DNA from: an uncultured Paracoccaceae bacterium
GTDB lineage: Bacteria > Pseudomonadota > Alphaproteobacteria > Rhodobacterales > Rhodobacteraceae
Assembly: GCA_947496605.1 (NCBI GenBank)
Contig: CANMDF010000002.1
Coordinates: 620,001-684,000 of the forward strand
Length of the DNA: 64,000 nucleotides
Reading direction: 5' to 3'
Under the pieces are notes generated by a model. It was not told the origin of the DNA, made no database searches, and saw nothing but the letters and a program-made list of their open reading frames with translations. The position numbers and the translations under genes are program-made. The first letter of the stretch is position 1. Every line of letters starts with the position of its first letter. Shown in pieces: positions 1-7,799 of this stretch.

Positions 1-331
1 TCATCGTGATCTGCGGGGCTGAGGGTGGGCGCAGCAAGTCTTGGCCTTGCGGTGTCAAAAATAGAAACCCGCAGGCGACCAGTGCGGTCGTTGTCGTCAG
101 GCCACCTTTGGTTGTCCCCATCTTACTCATCGTTGCATTCAGCATTGTCTTCACTCCTGTCCAAAGGCCTTTTGGCCCGGTTACAGCAGTGGGACGCAGC
201 CCATCGCGCGATCCTTGGAGATCTGCAAAGTTTTTCTGTGCCAACGCGAGGTTTTCTGCCCGCCGCGCCGCATCGGGGCGGGGCATTGCATCATCCATCA
301 TCGCTTTGAGGTCATTCAGGTCATCGGTCAT
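1..331 (-). CDS. N-terminal part of a membrane protein paired with an ECF sigma factor (probably a VWA-domain protein), cut by window edge
   Basis: The visible 110 residues start at an ATG that overlaps the sigma-factor stop codon by four bases (ATGA), so the two genes are translationally coupled. The protein opens with an acidic, helical cytoplasmic stretch (MTDDLNDLKAMMDDA), followed by a charged region with AENLALAQKNFADLQG, and has one probable membrane segment around residues 78-94 (TTTTALVACGFLFL). The rest lies outside the window. In Rhodobacterales, genes in this position with this type of N-terminus often encode large von Willebrand factor A (YfbK-like) proteins. That identity comes from family knowledge and is not visible here. 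It may act as, or signal to, a membrane partner of the sigma factor. Confidence 0.6.
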   Translation of the reverse strand, partial: MTDDLNDLKAMMDDAMPRPDAARRAENLALAQKNFADLQGSRDGLRPTAVTGPKGLWTGVKTMLNATMSKMGTTKGGLTTTTALVACGFLFLTPQGQDLLRPPSAPQITM

Positions 332-900
332 ACCATGTCCTCTTGTTCTTTGATTGTGCGAAGCGCTTTCTTTGCCTCAGAGATACGCCAGCTGACGGTT
401 CCTTCGGATACTCCAAGTATGTCGGCGGCCTGCGCATGGGTCATATCATCAAGGACAAGCGCTAAGGTATCGCGCAGATCATCAGAGAGCTGGTTCATTG
501 CTGCGGTCAGCCAATCCAGCTTTTCGGTTGTGTCGTCGATGGCAGCCGTGCGGTTCACTTCCCAATCGCCCCAGCCCGTTGTTGCTTTGGCATATGTTGC
601 CCGCTTGCGGCGGCGGTCATGAGCTGCGTTGACGGCGACACGGTAAAGCCAAGTCGTGACTTTGGCGCGGCCTTGATAGCTGCTCAGTTTCGCCGGAAGT
701 GCTGCGCAAATGTCTTGCGTCAGGTCCTCAGCTTCGCTGCGGGCACCTGTAAGGCGGAAACAGAAGGCAAAAAGCCTGTCGTAGTGGCGATCAAGCAAGC
801 TTGCAAAGGCAGCACCGTCACCGGCTGCCGCTGCAGTTGCTAGGTCTTCATCGCTTGTCATCATACGCATCACGGTGGTTTGACGCGGGCCAATGGTCAA
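328..900 (-). CDS. ECF-type RNA polymerase sigma factor
   Basis: A 190-residue sigma-70 family protein. Region 2 covers about residues 35-95 (LLDRHYDRLFAFCFRLTG, EAEDLTQD, TTWLYRVAVNAAHDRRR). Region 4 covers about residues 138-182, with the helix-turn-helix AADILGVSEGTVSWRISEAKKAL. There is no region 3, which is typical of extracytoplasmic-function sigma factors. The first codon may not be the true start: methionines at codons 11, 13 and 14 (MMTSDEDLATAAAAGD) fit the family better and would place the start near 859-870. The gene is coupled to the membrane protein that follows, as in sigma/membrane-regulator pairs. The inducing signal cannot be read from the sequence. Confidence 0.88.
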   Translation of the reverse strand: MTIGPRQTTVMRMMTSDEDLATAAAAGDGAAFASLLDRHYDRLFAFCFRLTGARSEAEDLTQDICAALPAKLSSYQGRAKVTTWLYRVAVNAAHDRRRKRATYAKATTGWGDWEVNRTAAIDDTTEKLDWLTAAMNQLSDDLRDTLALVLDDMTHAQAADILGVSEGTVSWRISEAKKALRTIKEQEDMV

Positions 901-944
901 TCCTTGGCTCTACCAGAATTTTTTTTAAGGACAGATGATTGAAC

Positions 945-970
945 GTAAGGCGAATCTGGATCCACCTTAC
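945..970. repeat. 26-bp imperfect palindrome with GTAAGG...CCTTAC ends
   Basis: The ends are GTAAGG and CCTTAC, with an inner ATC/GAT pairing around a TG centre. It lies between the gabD stop and the sigma-factor start. Its length and ends match the palindrome at 49992-50017. It could form an RNA hairpin but has no T-tract. Confidence 0.55.
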
Positions 971-977
971 TTTTGGG

Positions 978-2456
978 TCATACGCTGGTGCAGATGTATT
1001 TCATTTCCAGATAGTCTTCGATGCCGTGATGCGACCCTTCACGGCCCAGTCCGGATTGCTTTACGCCTCCAAAAGGGGCCACTTCGGTTGAGATGATCCC
1101 AGTGTTCACACCTACGATCCCATATTCCAGTGCCTCGGCCACTTTCGTGACCCGGCTCATGTCATTGGCGTAGAAATAACATGCGAGGCCAAAGATCGTG
1201 TCATTGGCCTGAGCGATCACGTCATCCTCATCTTCAAATTTAAAGAGCGGCGCAAATGGCCCAAAAGTCTCGTCAGTGCTGACCAGCATATCTTTGGTCG
1301 CATTGGCGACGATTGTGGGCTCAAAGAATTGCCCACCCAAATCATGCGGTTTGCCACCTGTCAGGATTTCCGCGCCTTTTGATAGCGCATCATCAAGATG
1401 CGATTGTACTTTGGTCACAGCCTTGGGTTCGATCAACGGGCCCAGCGTCGTGCCGTCGGTCATACCGTCGCCAACCTTTAGCGCCTCAACCGCGACCTTA
1501 AATTTGGCAGCAAATGCGTCATAGACGCCCGCTTGTACGTAAATGCGGTTTGCACAGACGCAGGTCTGACCGTTGTTGCGGAACTTACAGGCTATGGCAC
1601 CAATGACGGCTTCGTCCAGATCAGCATCATCAAAGACGATGAAAGGCGCATTGCCGCCCAGTTCCATCGAACATTTCATGACTTGATCGGCAGCTTGGGC
1701 CAACAGGATGCGTCCTACTTGGGTTGATCCTGTGAAGGTCAGCTTGCGCACGGTTTCGTTTTCGCAAAACTCTTTGCCCATTGCCGATGCATCCGAAGAC
1801 GTGACAACCGAGAACAAGCCTTTGGGCACGCCGGCTTCCTCGGCCAGTTTCGCCATGGCGAGGGCGGACAACGGGGTCAGTTCCGATGGTTTGATGACAA
1901 ATGCACACCCTGCGGCGAGGGCAGGTGCGACCTTGCGTGCGATCATCGCATTTGGGAAATTCCACGGGGTAATTCCTGCTGCAACGCCGATCGGCTGTTT
2001 GATGACTGTGATCCGTTTGTCTGCCATATGGCCGGGAATAGTCTCGCCGTAGATGCGCTTGGCTTCTTCCGCAAACCATTCGACGAAAGAGGCGCCATAG
2101 ACGATTTCACTGCGGGCTTCGGCCAGTGGCTTTCCCTGTTCCGCTGTCATGATGATGGCAAGGTCTTCTTGGTTCTGCATCATCAGATCGAACCATTTGC
2201 GCAGGACTGCACCGCGTTCCTTTGCGGTACGTGCAGCCCAAGGTTTCTGCGCAACTTTGGCCGCTGCAATAGCATTTGCGACTTCTGTACGTGACAGATC
2301 GGGAATATTTGCGATGACGTCACCGCGTGCCGGGTTTGTCACCGCAAAGGTCTTGCCACTGCTGGCCTGCATCCATGCCCCACCCACAAAAGCGTCTTCG
2401 CAGACCAGATCAGACCGTGTCAGCATTGATTTGAGGTTCGTGGTTTCGTCGAGCAT
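978..2456 (-). CDS. gabD: NAD(P)-dependent succinate-semialdehyde dehydrogenase
   Basis: A full-length aldehyde dehydrogenase of 492 residues. The general-base glutamate is E265 (MELGGNAPF) and the catalytic cysteine is C299 (NNGQTCVCANR). The cofactor/substrate motifs ITPWNFPNAM and FTGSTQVG are intact, and the C-terminal motif PFGGVKQSGLGREG is typical of the GabD subfamily. GabD oxidises succinate semialdehyde to succinate, the last step of 4-aminobutyrate breakdown, in the cytoplasm. No gabT neighbour is visible, so the substrate could also be a related semialdehyde. An alternative start at codon 11 (MLTRSDLV) would give a length closer to many relatives. The gene diverges from the hydrolase at 2522. 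Confidence 0.9.
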   Translation of the reverse strand: MLDETTNLKSMLTRSDLVCEDAFVGGAWMQASSGKTFAVTNPARGDVIANIPDLSRTEVANAIAAAKVAQKPWAARTAKERGAVLRKWFDLMMQNQEDLAIIMTAEQGKPLAEARSEIVYGASFVEWFAEEAKRIYGETIPGHMADKRITVIKQPIGVAAGITPWNFPNAMIARKVAPALAAGCAFVIKPSELTPLSALAMAKLAEEAGVPKGLFSVVTSSDASAMGKEFCENETVRKLTFTGSTQVGRILLAQAADQVMKCSMELGGNAPFIVFDDADLDEAVIGAIACKFRNNGQTCVCANRIYVQAGVYDAFAAKFKVAVEALKVGDGMTDGTTLGPLIEPKAVTKVQSHLDDALSKGAEILTGGKPHDLGGQFFEPTIVANATKDMLVSTDETFGPFAPLFKFEDEDDVIAQANDTIFGLACYFYANDMSRVTKVAEALEYGIVGVNTGIISTEVAPFGGVKQSGLGREGSHHGIEDYLEMKYICTSV

Positions 2457-2521
2457 AATAGCCTCCCTTGGGTTTGCACGCTATCTGACCCATGCGGGGG
2501 CATGCCGTAAAGGGGGACATG

Positions 2522-3295
2522 ATGGAATTGGACGATGATTATGCGAATGCAGCCTATATTCCGGGTGCAGATGCGTATCCAGAAAAGTGGTCGCAAGCTG
2601 CAGAAGTCTTTCGTGAGCAGACCGTTTGCGAATTAGACTTGGCTTATGGTGAAGGTCCGCGACAGCGTTTTGACCTGTTCCATCCAAGCCGGCTGTCCAA
2701 GGGCTTGGTTGTGTTCGTGCACGGCGGATATTGGCTGCGATTTGATAAATCCTTTTGGTCGCATCTCGCAGCAGGTCCGTTGGCGCATGGATGGACGGTT
2801 GCAATGCCTTCATATGATTTGTGCCCTGATGTGCGTATCACCGATATCCGCCGCGAAATCATGGCGGCGATTGCGTCGGTTTCCTTGCGCGTGCCGGGTC
2901 CCATTCGATTGGTCGGTCATTCGGCGGGTGGACAATTGGTTGCTTGCGCCAGTGTTGAGGAAGCCGGTGCGCACTGGCAAGAACGGCTCGTGCGGACGGT
3001 GCCAATTTCGCCGGTCGCCGATCTGGCCCCGCTGATGCGGACCTCGATGAACGCCGATTTGCAATTGGACGCCGCGCAAGTTGCTTTGGAAAGCCCTATA
3101 CACCTGCCGAAACCGAAGGTCCCAATCACGGTTTGGGTTGGGGCAGATGAACGGCCTGTCTTTTTTGAGCAGGCGAAGGCATTGGAATCGGCTTGGGACT
3201 GCGCATTGGTTGTGGCAGCAGGCAAGCACCATTTTGACGTCATCGAAGAGTTGGCCGCGCCAGACAGCGCACTTACGCAGGCGGTTCTGGCCTAA
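2522..3295 (+). CDS. alpha/beta-hydrolase, kynurenine-formamidase-like esterase
   Basis: An alpha/beta-hydrolase fold protein of about 257 residues. It has the oxyanion motif HGGYW (FVHGGYWLRF), the nucleophile elbow GHSAGG, a probable acid in WVGADERPVF and a late histidine in AGKHHFDVI. The HGGYW/GHSAGG combination is shared with kynurenine formamidases and small acyl-esterases. No other tryptophan-degradation gene is nearby, so the true substrate is open. Adjacent ATGs lie at 2519 and 2522; the second sits better behind the purine-rich AGGGGGA. The longer reading from 2492 adds residues with no visible family similarity. Confidence 0.72.
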   Translation: MELDDDYANAAYIPGADAYPEKWSQAAEVFREQTVCELDLAYGEGPRQRFDLFHPSRLSKGLVVFVHGGYWLRFDKSFWSHLAAGPLAHGWTVAMPSYDLCPDVRITDIRREIMAAIASVSLRVPGPIRLVGHSAGGQLVACASVEEAGAHWQERLVRTVPISPVADLAPLMRTSMNADLQLDAAQVALESPIHLPKPKVPITVWVGADERPVFFEQAKALESAWDCALVVAAGKHHFDVIEELAAPDSALTQAVLA

Positions 3296-3402
3296 GTTCC
3301 GACATGTGGCCTTTGGTGGTGGTAGACCTGCCTTTGTTCTCAACATATAGTGTGCAAAATAAGCGAAACGCGCGAGTCGCGCTGAATTGGATGGTATTGA
3401 AA

Positions 3403-3708
3403 ATGGGAATTGCACGCAGTGTCATGATCGTTCTTGCTGCAGGCGCATTAGTTGCATGTGAGCGAACTGGCGATAACAATGACGTCACCGATGGCGGGGT
3501 TGATGGTGGTTTTCTTCGTGATGGCGTTGCAAATGTGTGGATTGATCCTGATGGCTGTCAGCACTGGTACATTGATGATGGGCTTGAGGGCTTTATGACC
3601 CCACGCATCAACCGTGACGGCACGCCCAAATGTCAGGACACCCGTGGCGAAATCATCCTTAAGGATGGTAGCCGTATTCCGGCAGAGCAGGAACCCACGA
3701 ACTCTTAG
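3403..3708 (+). CDS. Small lipoprotein of unknown function
   Basis: The predicted protein of 101 residues begins MGIARSVMIVLAAGALVACERTG, a lipoprotein signal peptide with lipobox LVAC. The mature part is acidic at the start (GDNNDVTDGG) and then carries VWIDPDGCQHWYIDDGLEG, with a second cysteine near TPKCQDTRG, possibly forming a disulfide with the DGCQHW cysteine. The start at 3403 keeps the signal peptide at normal length; upstream codons from 3304 give no sensible leader. I recognise no domain. It is probably anchored in the envelope, and its role is unknown. Confidence 0.65.
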   Translation: MGIARSVMIVLAAGALVACERTGDNNDVTDGGVDGGFLRDGVANVWIDPDGCQHWYIDDGLEGFMTPRINRDGTPKCQDTRGEIILKDGSRIPAEQEPTNS

Positions 3709-3780
3709 GGCGCGCCGCGCTTATTAGGCATAGTGCATTGAGAAGGCACCGGTTTTTCGGTGCATTTGCTGTATTTCGGT

Positions 3781-4410
3781 CTATCGCATAGGATCGAATT
3801 GCGCATTTGTCATGCTGCAGTCGCGGATAACATCGCGTCCGCAGTCACGGAATTCTAGATCGCGGGTCAGACAAACGCGGGCTTCTTGGATATAACCTGA
3901 CTTGCAGGTAATCGTGATCTGGTCAGGTTCCAACGTGGGGTTGTCCTGCAAAAATGCCTCTTCAATCAGTGACGCAGGCAATGTGACTTCCTTCGCCAGC
4001 GATCGAAAGACCTCTGGCCGTGTGATGCGGGCATATGCCTCTCGCGATAGTGCGTAGTAGTCATCTGAAGACAGCCCCGAACACACCCCATGTTTGCGCC
4101 ACTGGTGCCATGCTAATCCTGATGTCCCCATGATATCGGCCATGGCAGACGTATCGCTGCGGCTGGGTGATCTTTCGTTCGTCGCACAGTTTGCTGGGTA
4201 ACCACGTTCGTATTGTGGCCAGAGCCCATGCAATATCCAGCCGAAATCCGCTGAGGCATCGCACTGCGGCGAATTGCGTGCATCGCCCTCCAATGCGCAC
4301 CAGTTGGCAGACCAGGACAGCGACATGACATAGTAGTCAAAATCGCCTGCGCGGTCTTGGGCGGTCAGCGGTGTGGCCATCAGGCAAAGCAGTGCAAACA
4401 GGCGGTTCAT
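3781..4410 (-). CDS. Secreted ribonuclease of the RNase T2 family
   Basis: A 209-residue protein with signal peptide MNRLFALLCLMATPLTAQ and both active-site blocks of RNase T2: CAS1 in FGWILHGLWPQY (catalytic His) and CAS2 in WHQWRKHGVC (second His and Lys). Several cysteines probably form disulfides, fitting an exported enzyme. RNase T2 enzymes cleave RNA through 2',3'-cyclic intermediates with little base preference. Here the enzyme would act in the periplasm or medium, possibly to scavenge nucleotides or phosphate. An upstream ATG at 4431 is also possible. The longer reading to 4746 would run across the start of the divergent trcR and is rejected. Confidence 0.88.
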   Translation of the reverse strand: MNRLFALLCLMATPLTAQDRAGDFDYYVMSLSWSANWCALEGDARNSPQCDASADFGWILHGLWPQYERGYPANCATNERSPSRSDTSAMADIMGTSGLAWHQWRKHGVCSGLSSDDYYALSREAYARITRPEVFRSLAKEVTLPASLIEEAFLQDNPTLEPDQITITCKSGYIQEARVCLTRDLEFRDCGRDVIRDCSMTNAQFDPMR

Positions 4411-4546
4411 TTTGATCTTTCCAAATTTCATCCGCGCCACTATATACACCTCAAGTTCCCCGACAATGCGAACCCGGCTGCCACAGCAGTCTGCCCAACT
4501 TAAGGGCGCGGGAAAGGCTTGTCTGTTGATAAGATGGAGATGAAAG

Positions 4547-5305
4547 ATGTCCGATAAACCGATCATGGCCAAAGCAACAGCTGTTTGGCTTTGCGACAAC
4601 ACAACGCTGACGTTCAAGCAGATTGCCGACTTTTGCGGTTTCCACGAGTTGGAAGTGCAGGGCATCGCAGATGGTGACGTCGCCACTGGCGTAAAGGGTT
4701 TTGACCCGATCGCGAACAACCAGCTGACCCAGGAAGAATTGGACAAAGCCGAAGCCAGCCCGGCCCATAAGCTGAAGCTAAAATTCTACGCAGCAGCCGC
4801 TGGCGAAGAAAAGCGCCGTGGCCCGCGTTATACGCCACTGTCCAAGCGTCAGGATCGCCCCGCATCTATCTACTGGTTGGTGAAGTTCCACCCCGAATTG
4901 ACCGATGGTCAGATTTCCAAACTGGTGGGCACAACTAAGCCAACCATTCAGGCAATCCGCGAGCGGACACATTGGAACATCAACAACATCGAACCGATTG
5001 ATCCGGTGGCTTTGGGCCTTTGTAAGCAGTCCGAATTGGACGCGGCAGTGCAAAAAGCCAACGCGAAGAAGGAAAAAGAAGGCTCGGCCATTTCGGATGA
5101 TGAGCGCCGCAAACTGGTTGGCACAGAGCAATCGCTGTCCATGCCAGCAGAGCCCAAGATGCCATCCGCTATGGCAGGGCTTGAGACCTTTAGCCTTGCT
5201 GACCCGCGCGATGAAGACGGCGAAGATGATGTCGCTGATACACGTGATGTGTCGGACGCTGACAGCTTCTTTAACTTGCCAGATGATGATGAAAACAAAG
5301 ACTGA
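4547..5305 (+). CDS. trcR: Cell-cycle transcriptional regulator TrcR (DUF1013)
   Basis: A 252-residue protein. The N-terminal DUF1013 region (about residues 7-150) contains ATAVWLCDNTTLTFKQIADF, LSKRQDRPASIYWLVKFHPEL and the helix-turn-helix-like DGQISKLVGTTKPTIQAIRE. The C-terminal third is acidic and low in complexity (DPRDEDGEDD, NLPDDDENKD). DUF1013 proteins are nearly restricted to Alphaproteobacteria and are called TrcR for a role in cell-cycle-linked transcription. The gene stands alone, divergent from RNase T2 and followed by a strong hairpin terminator. Confidence 0.85.
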   Translation: MSDKPIMAKATAVWLCDNTTLTFKQIADFCGFHELEVQGIADGDVATGVKGFDPIANNQLTQEELDKAEASPAHKLKLKFYAAAAGEEKRRGPRYTPLSKRQDRPASIYWLVKFHPELTDGQISKLVGTTKPTIQAIRERTHWNINNIEPIDPVALGLCKQSELDAAVQKANAKKEKEGSAISDDERRKLVGTEQSLSMPAEPKMPSAMAGLETFSLADPRDEDGEDDVADTRDVSDADSFFNLPDDDENKD

Positions 5306-5324
5306 TTTTCGATCAAATCTCGAT

Positions 5325-5352
5325 AAAAGGGCGCCTGCATAGGCGCCCTTTT
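5325..5352. terminator. Bidirectional rho-independent terminator
   Basis: A perfect 11-bp stem (AAAAGGGCGCC / GGCGCCCTTTT) with a six-base loop lies between the convergent stops of trcR (5305) and the methyltransferase (5356). The stem itself supplies a T-run in both directions. Confidence 0.9.
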
Positions 5353-5355
5353 CCT

Positions 5356-5976
5356 TTAAGCGGGGCGTCGCGCGACGACGAACCGTGTATCGGGGTTCTT
5401 GCCAAAATAACCGGTCTCAACGATCTCAAAGCCTGCGCGTCTAAAGTTGTCTTCCAGTTCGCTTGCGTCGAATAGAATGACATGAGGGGCCTTACCAAAG
5501 AACTTCATGATCTTGATCATGGCCGGGATGAACCTGTTCATATCCCTCAGGCAGGCTGTCTTTGAGATGATGTAGCCGCCCGGTTTGAGCTGGCTGCGCA
5601 AGTGAGACAACGCCTTGGGCAGATCGTCGACAAGATGCAGAATGCTAAAAGCGCAGATCGCATCGAATGGGGCGTCGGCCAGCGGCTTGGTGATTTCGGA
5701 TTGGACAAACGAGACATTTGTAATGTTTTGGCTTTGTTGTTTGCCTTCTGCAATCTCAAGCATCTTCCCTGAGACATCAGTGGCCGTAATGCGTTTGACG
5801 GCAGACGACAGCGTAAGCGCGGTCGTGCCCGTGCCGCATCCTACCTCAAGCAAGTGGTCTTGGGCGTGCAGATAGTCACGTGTCCGGTCAAGCGTCGCTT
5901 CGTACGCAGGTACGTCTTTGATCTTTGATGCCGCGTATTTCTTAGCGGCTTTGTCCCAAAATGTTGCGTCGGCCAT
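5356..5976 (-). CDS. Class I SAM-dependent methyltransferase
   Basis: A 206-residue single-domain methyltransferase starting MADATFWDKAAKKYAA. SAM-binding motif I is LLEVGCGTGTTAL (about residues 43-55), followed by the acidic post-I residue in ITATDVSGKM, motif III-like FDAICAFSILHLVDD and LKPGGYIISKT. The form resembles small-molecule (UbiE/type 11) methylases, but the substrate cannot be read. The ATG at 5976 puts the fold at the usual distance; the upstream extension overlaps the divergent LysR gene. The LysR regulator immediately upstream may control it. Confidence 0.82.
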   Translation of the reverse strand: MADATFWDKAAKKYAASKIKDVPAYEATLDRTRDYLHAQDHLLEVGCGTGTTALTLSSAVKRITATDVSGKMLEIAEGKQQSQNITNVSFVQSEITKPLADAPFDAICAFSILHLVDDLPKALSHLRSQLKPGGYIISKTACLRDMNRFIPAMIKIMKFFGKAPHVILFDASELEDNFRRAGFEIVETGYFGKNPDTRFVVARRPA

Positions 5977-6072
5977 GTGATCGTTCCTGTGAAAGCTGAT
6001 GTAGCAGCAGACTACATATGCACGCATCATATAGAAATTGCCAAAATTCGGATTATGGATATACATAAATGC

Positions 6073-6966
6073 ATGAATTGGCAGGCTGTTTCATTTGACT
6101 GGAACCAAATCCGGGCCTTCCTAGCGACAGCTGAGGAAGGATCTCTGAGCGCAGCTGCGCGCGCTTTGGGGGCAACTCAGCCAACCGTGGGACGACAGGT
6201 CACGTCTTTGGAAAAAGATCTTGGTGTCACTCTGTTTGAAAGAGCAGGTCGCGCGCTGGTCATTACTGCGGCTGGTCAGGACCTGCTCGAACATGTGCAG
6301 GCGATGGGTGACGCCGCGAGCCGTATTTCAATGGTGGCGTCGGGGCAATCCGGTGATGTGGCAGGCACTGTTTCGATCACAGCCAGCGATCTGCTGGCCG
6401 CAGGTTTCTTACCACCTATTTTGCAGAATCTGCGCGATGATGCACCCGGTTTGAGTATCGATATTGTCGCGTCCAATCGGTTGGAAAACCTGACGCGGCG
6501 AGACGCTGATATCGCGATAAGGCACGTTGCGCCCGATCAACCGGACCTGATTGCCAAACGCCTGACTGATTTTACTGCGGCATTTTATGCATCAAGCGAC
6601 TATATCGAACGCTATGGTCTGCCGCGTACTGCGGATGACGTGAACGGGCACCTGTTCATTGGTCCGCGCGAAACGCAGCAAATGACAGAATTTCTAAGTC
6701 AGCGAGGCTTGGACATTGCTGAACATCAATTCAAATTTCGTTCTGACAGTGGTGTCGTCATTTGGGAAATGATGCGAGCTGGTTTGGGAATTGCAGTGGT
6801 GCCGAGTGGCCTTTGGCCAGACAGCGCGGACGTCATTCCCGTGTTCACTGACTTTGAACCTGTACAATTTCCAGTCTGGTTGGTCACCCACCGAGAGCTA
6901 AAGACGAGCCAACGGATAAGGATCGTTTTCGACAGCCTTGCGGCAGGGTTAAGTCAAAAACGCTAG
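6073..6966 (+). CDS. LysR-family transcriptional regulator
   Basis: The helix-turn-helix region reads FDWNQIRAFLATAEEGSLSAAARALGATQPTVGRQVTSLEK, the standard LysR N-terminus. It is followed by the linker helix and a periplasmic-binding-like effector domain (GTVSITASDLLAAGFLPPIL, RDADIAIRHVAPDQPDLIAKRL). The protein is about 297 residues, normal for the family. The start could be 6055 or 6073; neither has a strong ribosome site, and the longer reading to 5977 reaches the methyltransferase start. It is divergent from the methyltransferase at 5976, the classic arrangement for a LysR protein and its target. The effector is unknown. Confidence 0.88.
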   Translation: MNWQAVSFDWNQIRAFLATAEEGSLSAAARALGATQPTVGRQVTSLEKDLGVTLFERAGRALVITAAGQDLLEHVQAMGDAASRISMVASGQSGDVAGTVSITASDLLAAGFLPPILQNLRDDAPGLSIDIVASNRLENLTRRDADIAIRHVAPDQPDLIAKRLTDFTAAFYASSDYIERYGLPRTADDVNGHLFIGPRETQQMTEFLSQRGLDIAEHQFKFRSDSGVVIWEMMRAGLGIAVVPSGLWPDSADVIPVFTDFEPVQFPVWLVTHRELKTSQRIRIVFDSLAAGLSQKR

Positions 6967-7799
6967 TTTGCGCCAGCGAAAGACCTTGTCAGATCATCAA
7001 TCGCAGTTTGATCCCAGACCGTTTCATCTGCATAAATCGCAAATGCAGCATTGGCATCGATCCGTTCAGGATTGGTTCCCGCAGGCAGCACTTCGAGATC
7101 GGTGATCCAAAGGACCTCAAGCCCAAAATCCACATTTGTCAGCACACAACTCCCCAGTCTTTCGCGCAAACCGTCGCAGACCTCTTGTGCCTGAGTCAGC
7201 AGTGCTGTGCGTGTTTGTGCGTCATTTGCAGGGCGTAATTCACCCTCAAAAGGAAGCGTGATCTTCGTCGTGAAAAGCTGCCCGTTTTTGATGATAGAAG
7301 GATCGCCCAATTCCGCAGCAGGTAGGAAAGCAAGCCTGCCGTCCATCACCCAATCACCATCGCGGTTTTGGCGAACCAAAGTCCGGGTGACATCGCAGGA
7401 TTGTCCGATGGTGGCGACAACTTCGGCGCAATAGGGTGCCATCTGCGCAGGGGCGCGTGCTGCTGCATAGAGTTCCAGCAGGCTGTCTGCTGGTGCGTCT
7501 TCGCCCACATTTAAAAGGTCCTGTGTGCTTACGATCTTTTCGACTGTGACAACACGTGCATCCGTCAACTCTACTGGAATGAATGTGTCGCGTAATGCGG
7601 GCCGGTCTGTCAGCCATTGGTAGGGATCAACTGGGGCAGGGGCCGTGGGTGCCTCAGGCACTTCGGTGCTTGCTGTCGTGAACTGTCCGGTGCCCTGCGA
7701 GAGAAGGCCATTGATGTTCAAATTGCCGAAATTAAGCGCCAGAACGGGCAGCGCTAAAATCAGCAAGAACACGAAAAAGGAAATGCGGCCACGGGTCAT
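6963..7799 (-). CDS. Membrane-anchored protein of unknown function (partner of next gene)
   Basis: A 278-residue protein with one N-terminal membrane segment or uncleaved signal (FFVFLLILALPVLALNFG), then a proline-rich linker (VPEAPTAPAPVDPYQWL) and a soluble domain with four cysteines (two in PYCAEVVATIGQSCDV, two in VCDGLRERLGSCVL), consistent with periplasmic disulfides. I recognise no catalytic motif. Its start codon overlaps the stop of the 434-residue gene by four bases (ATGA), so the two are translated together and probably work together. Its stop overlaps the convergent LysR gene end by four bases. Confidence 0.6.
   Translation of the reverse strand: MTRGRISFFVFLLILALPVLALNFGNLNINGLLSQGTGQFTTASTEVPEAPTAPAPVDPYQWLTDRPALRDTFIPVELTDARVVTVEKIVSTQDLLNVGEDAPADSLLELYAAARAPAQMAPYCAEVVATIGQSCDVTRTLVRQNRDGDWVMDGRLAFLPAAELGDPSIIKNGQLFTTKITLPFEGELRPANDAQTRTALLTQAQEVCDGLRERLGSCVLTNVDFGLEVLWITDLEVLPAGTNPERIDANAAFAIYADETVWDQTAIDDLTRSFAGAN

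Noticed and set aside
4411..4746. Upstream extension of the RNase T2 gene
   Set aside because: It would overlap the divergent trcR and bury the signal peptide inside the protein.
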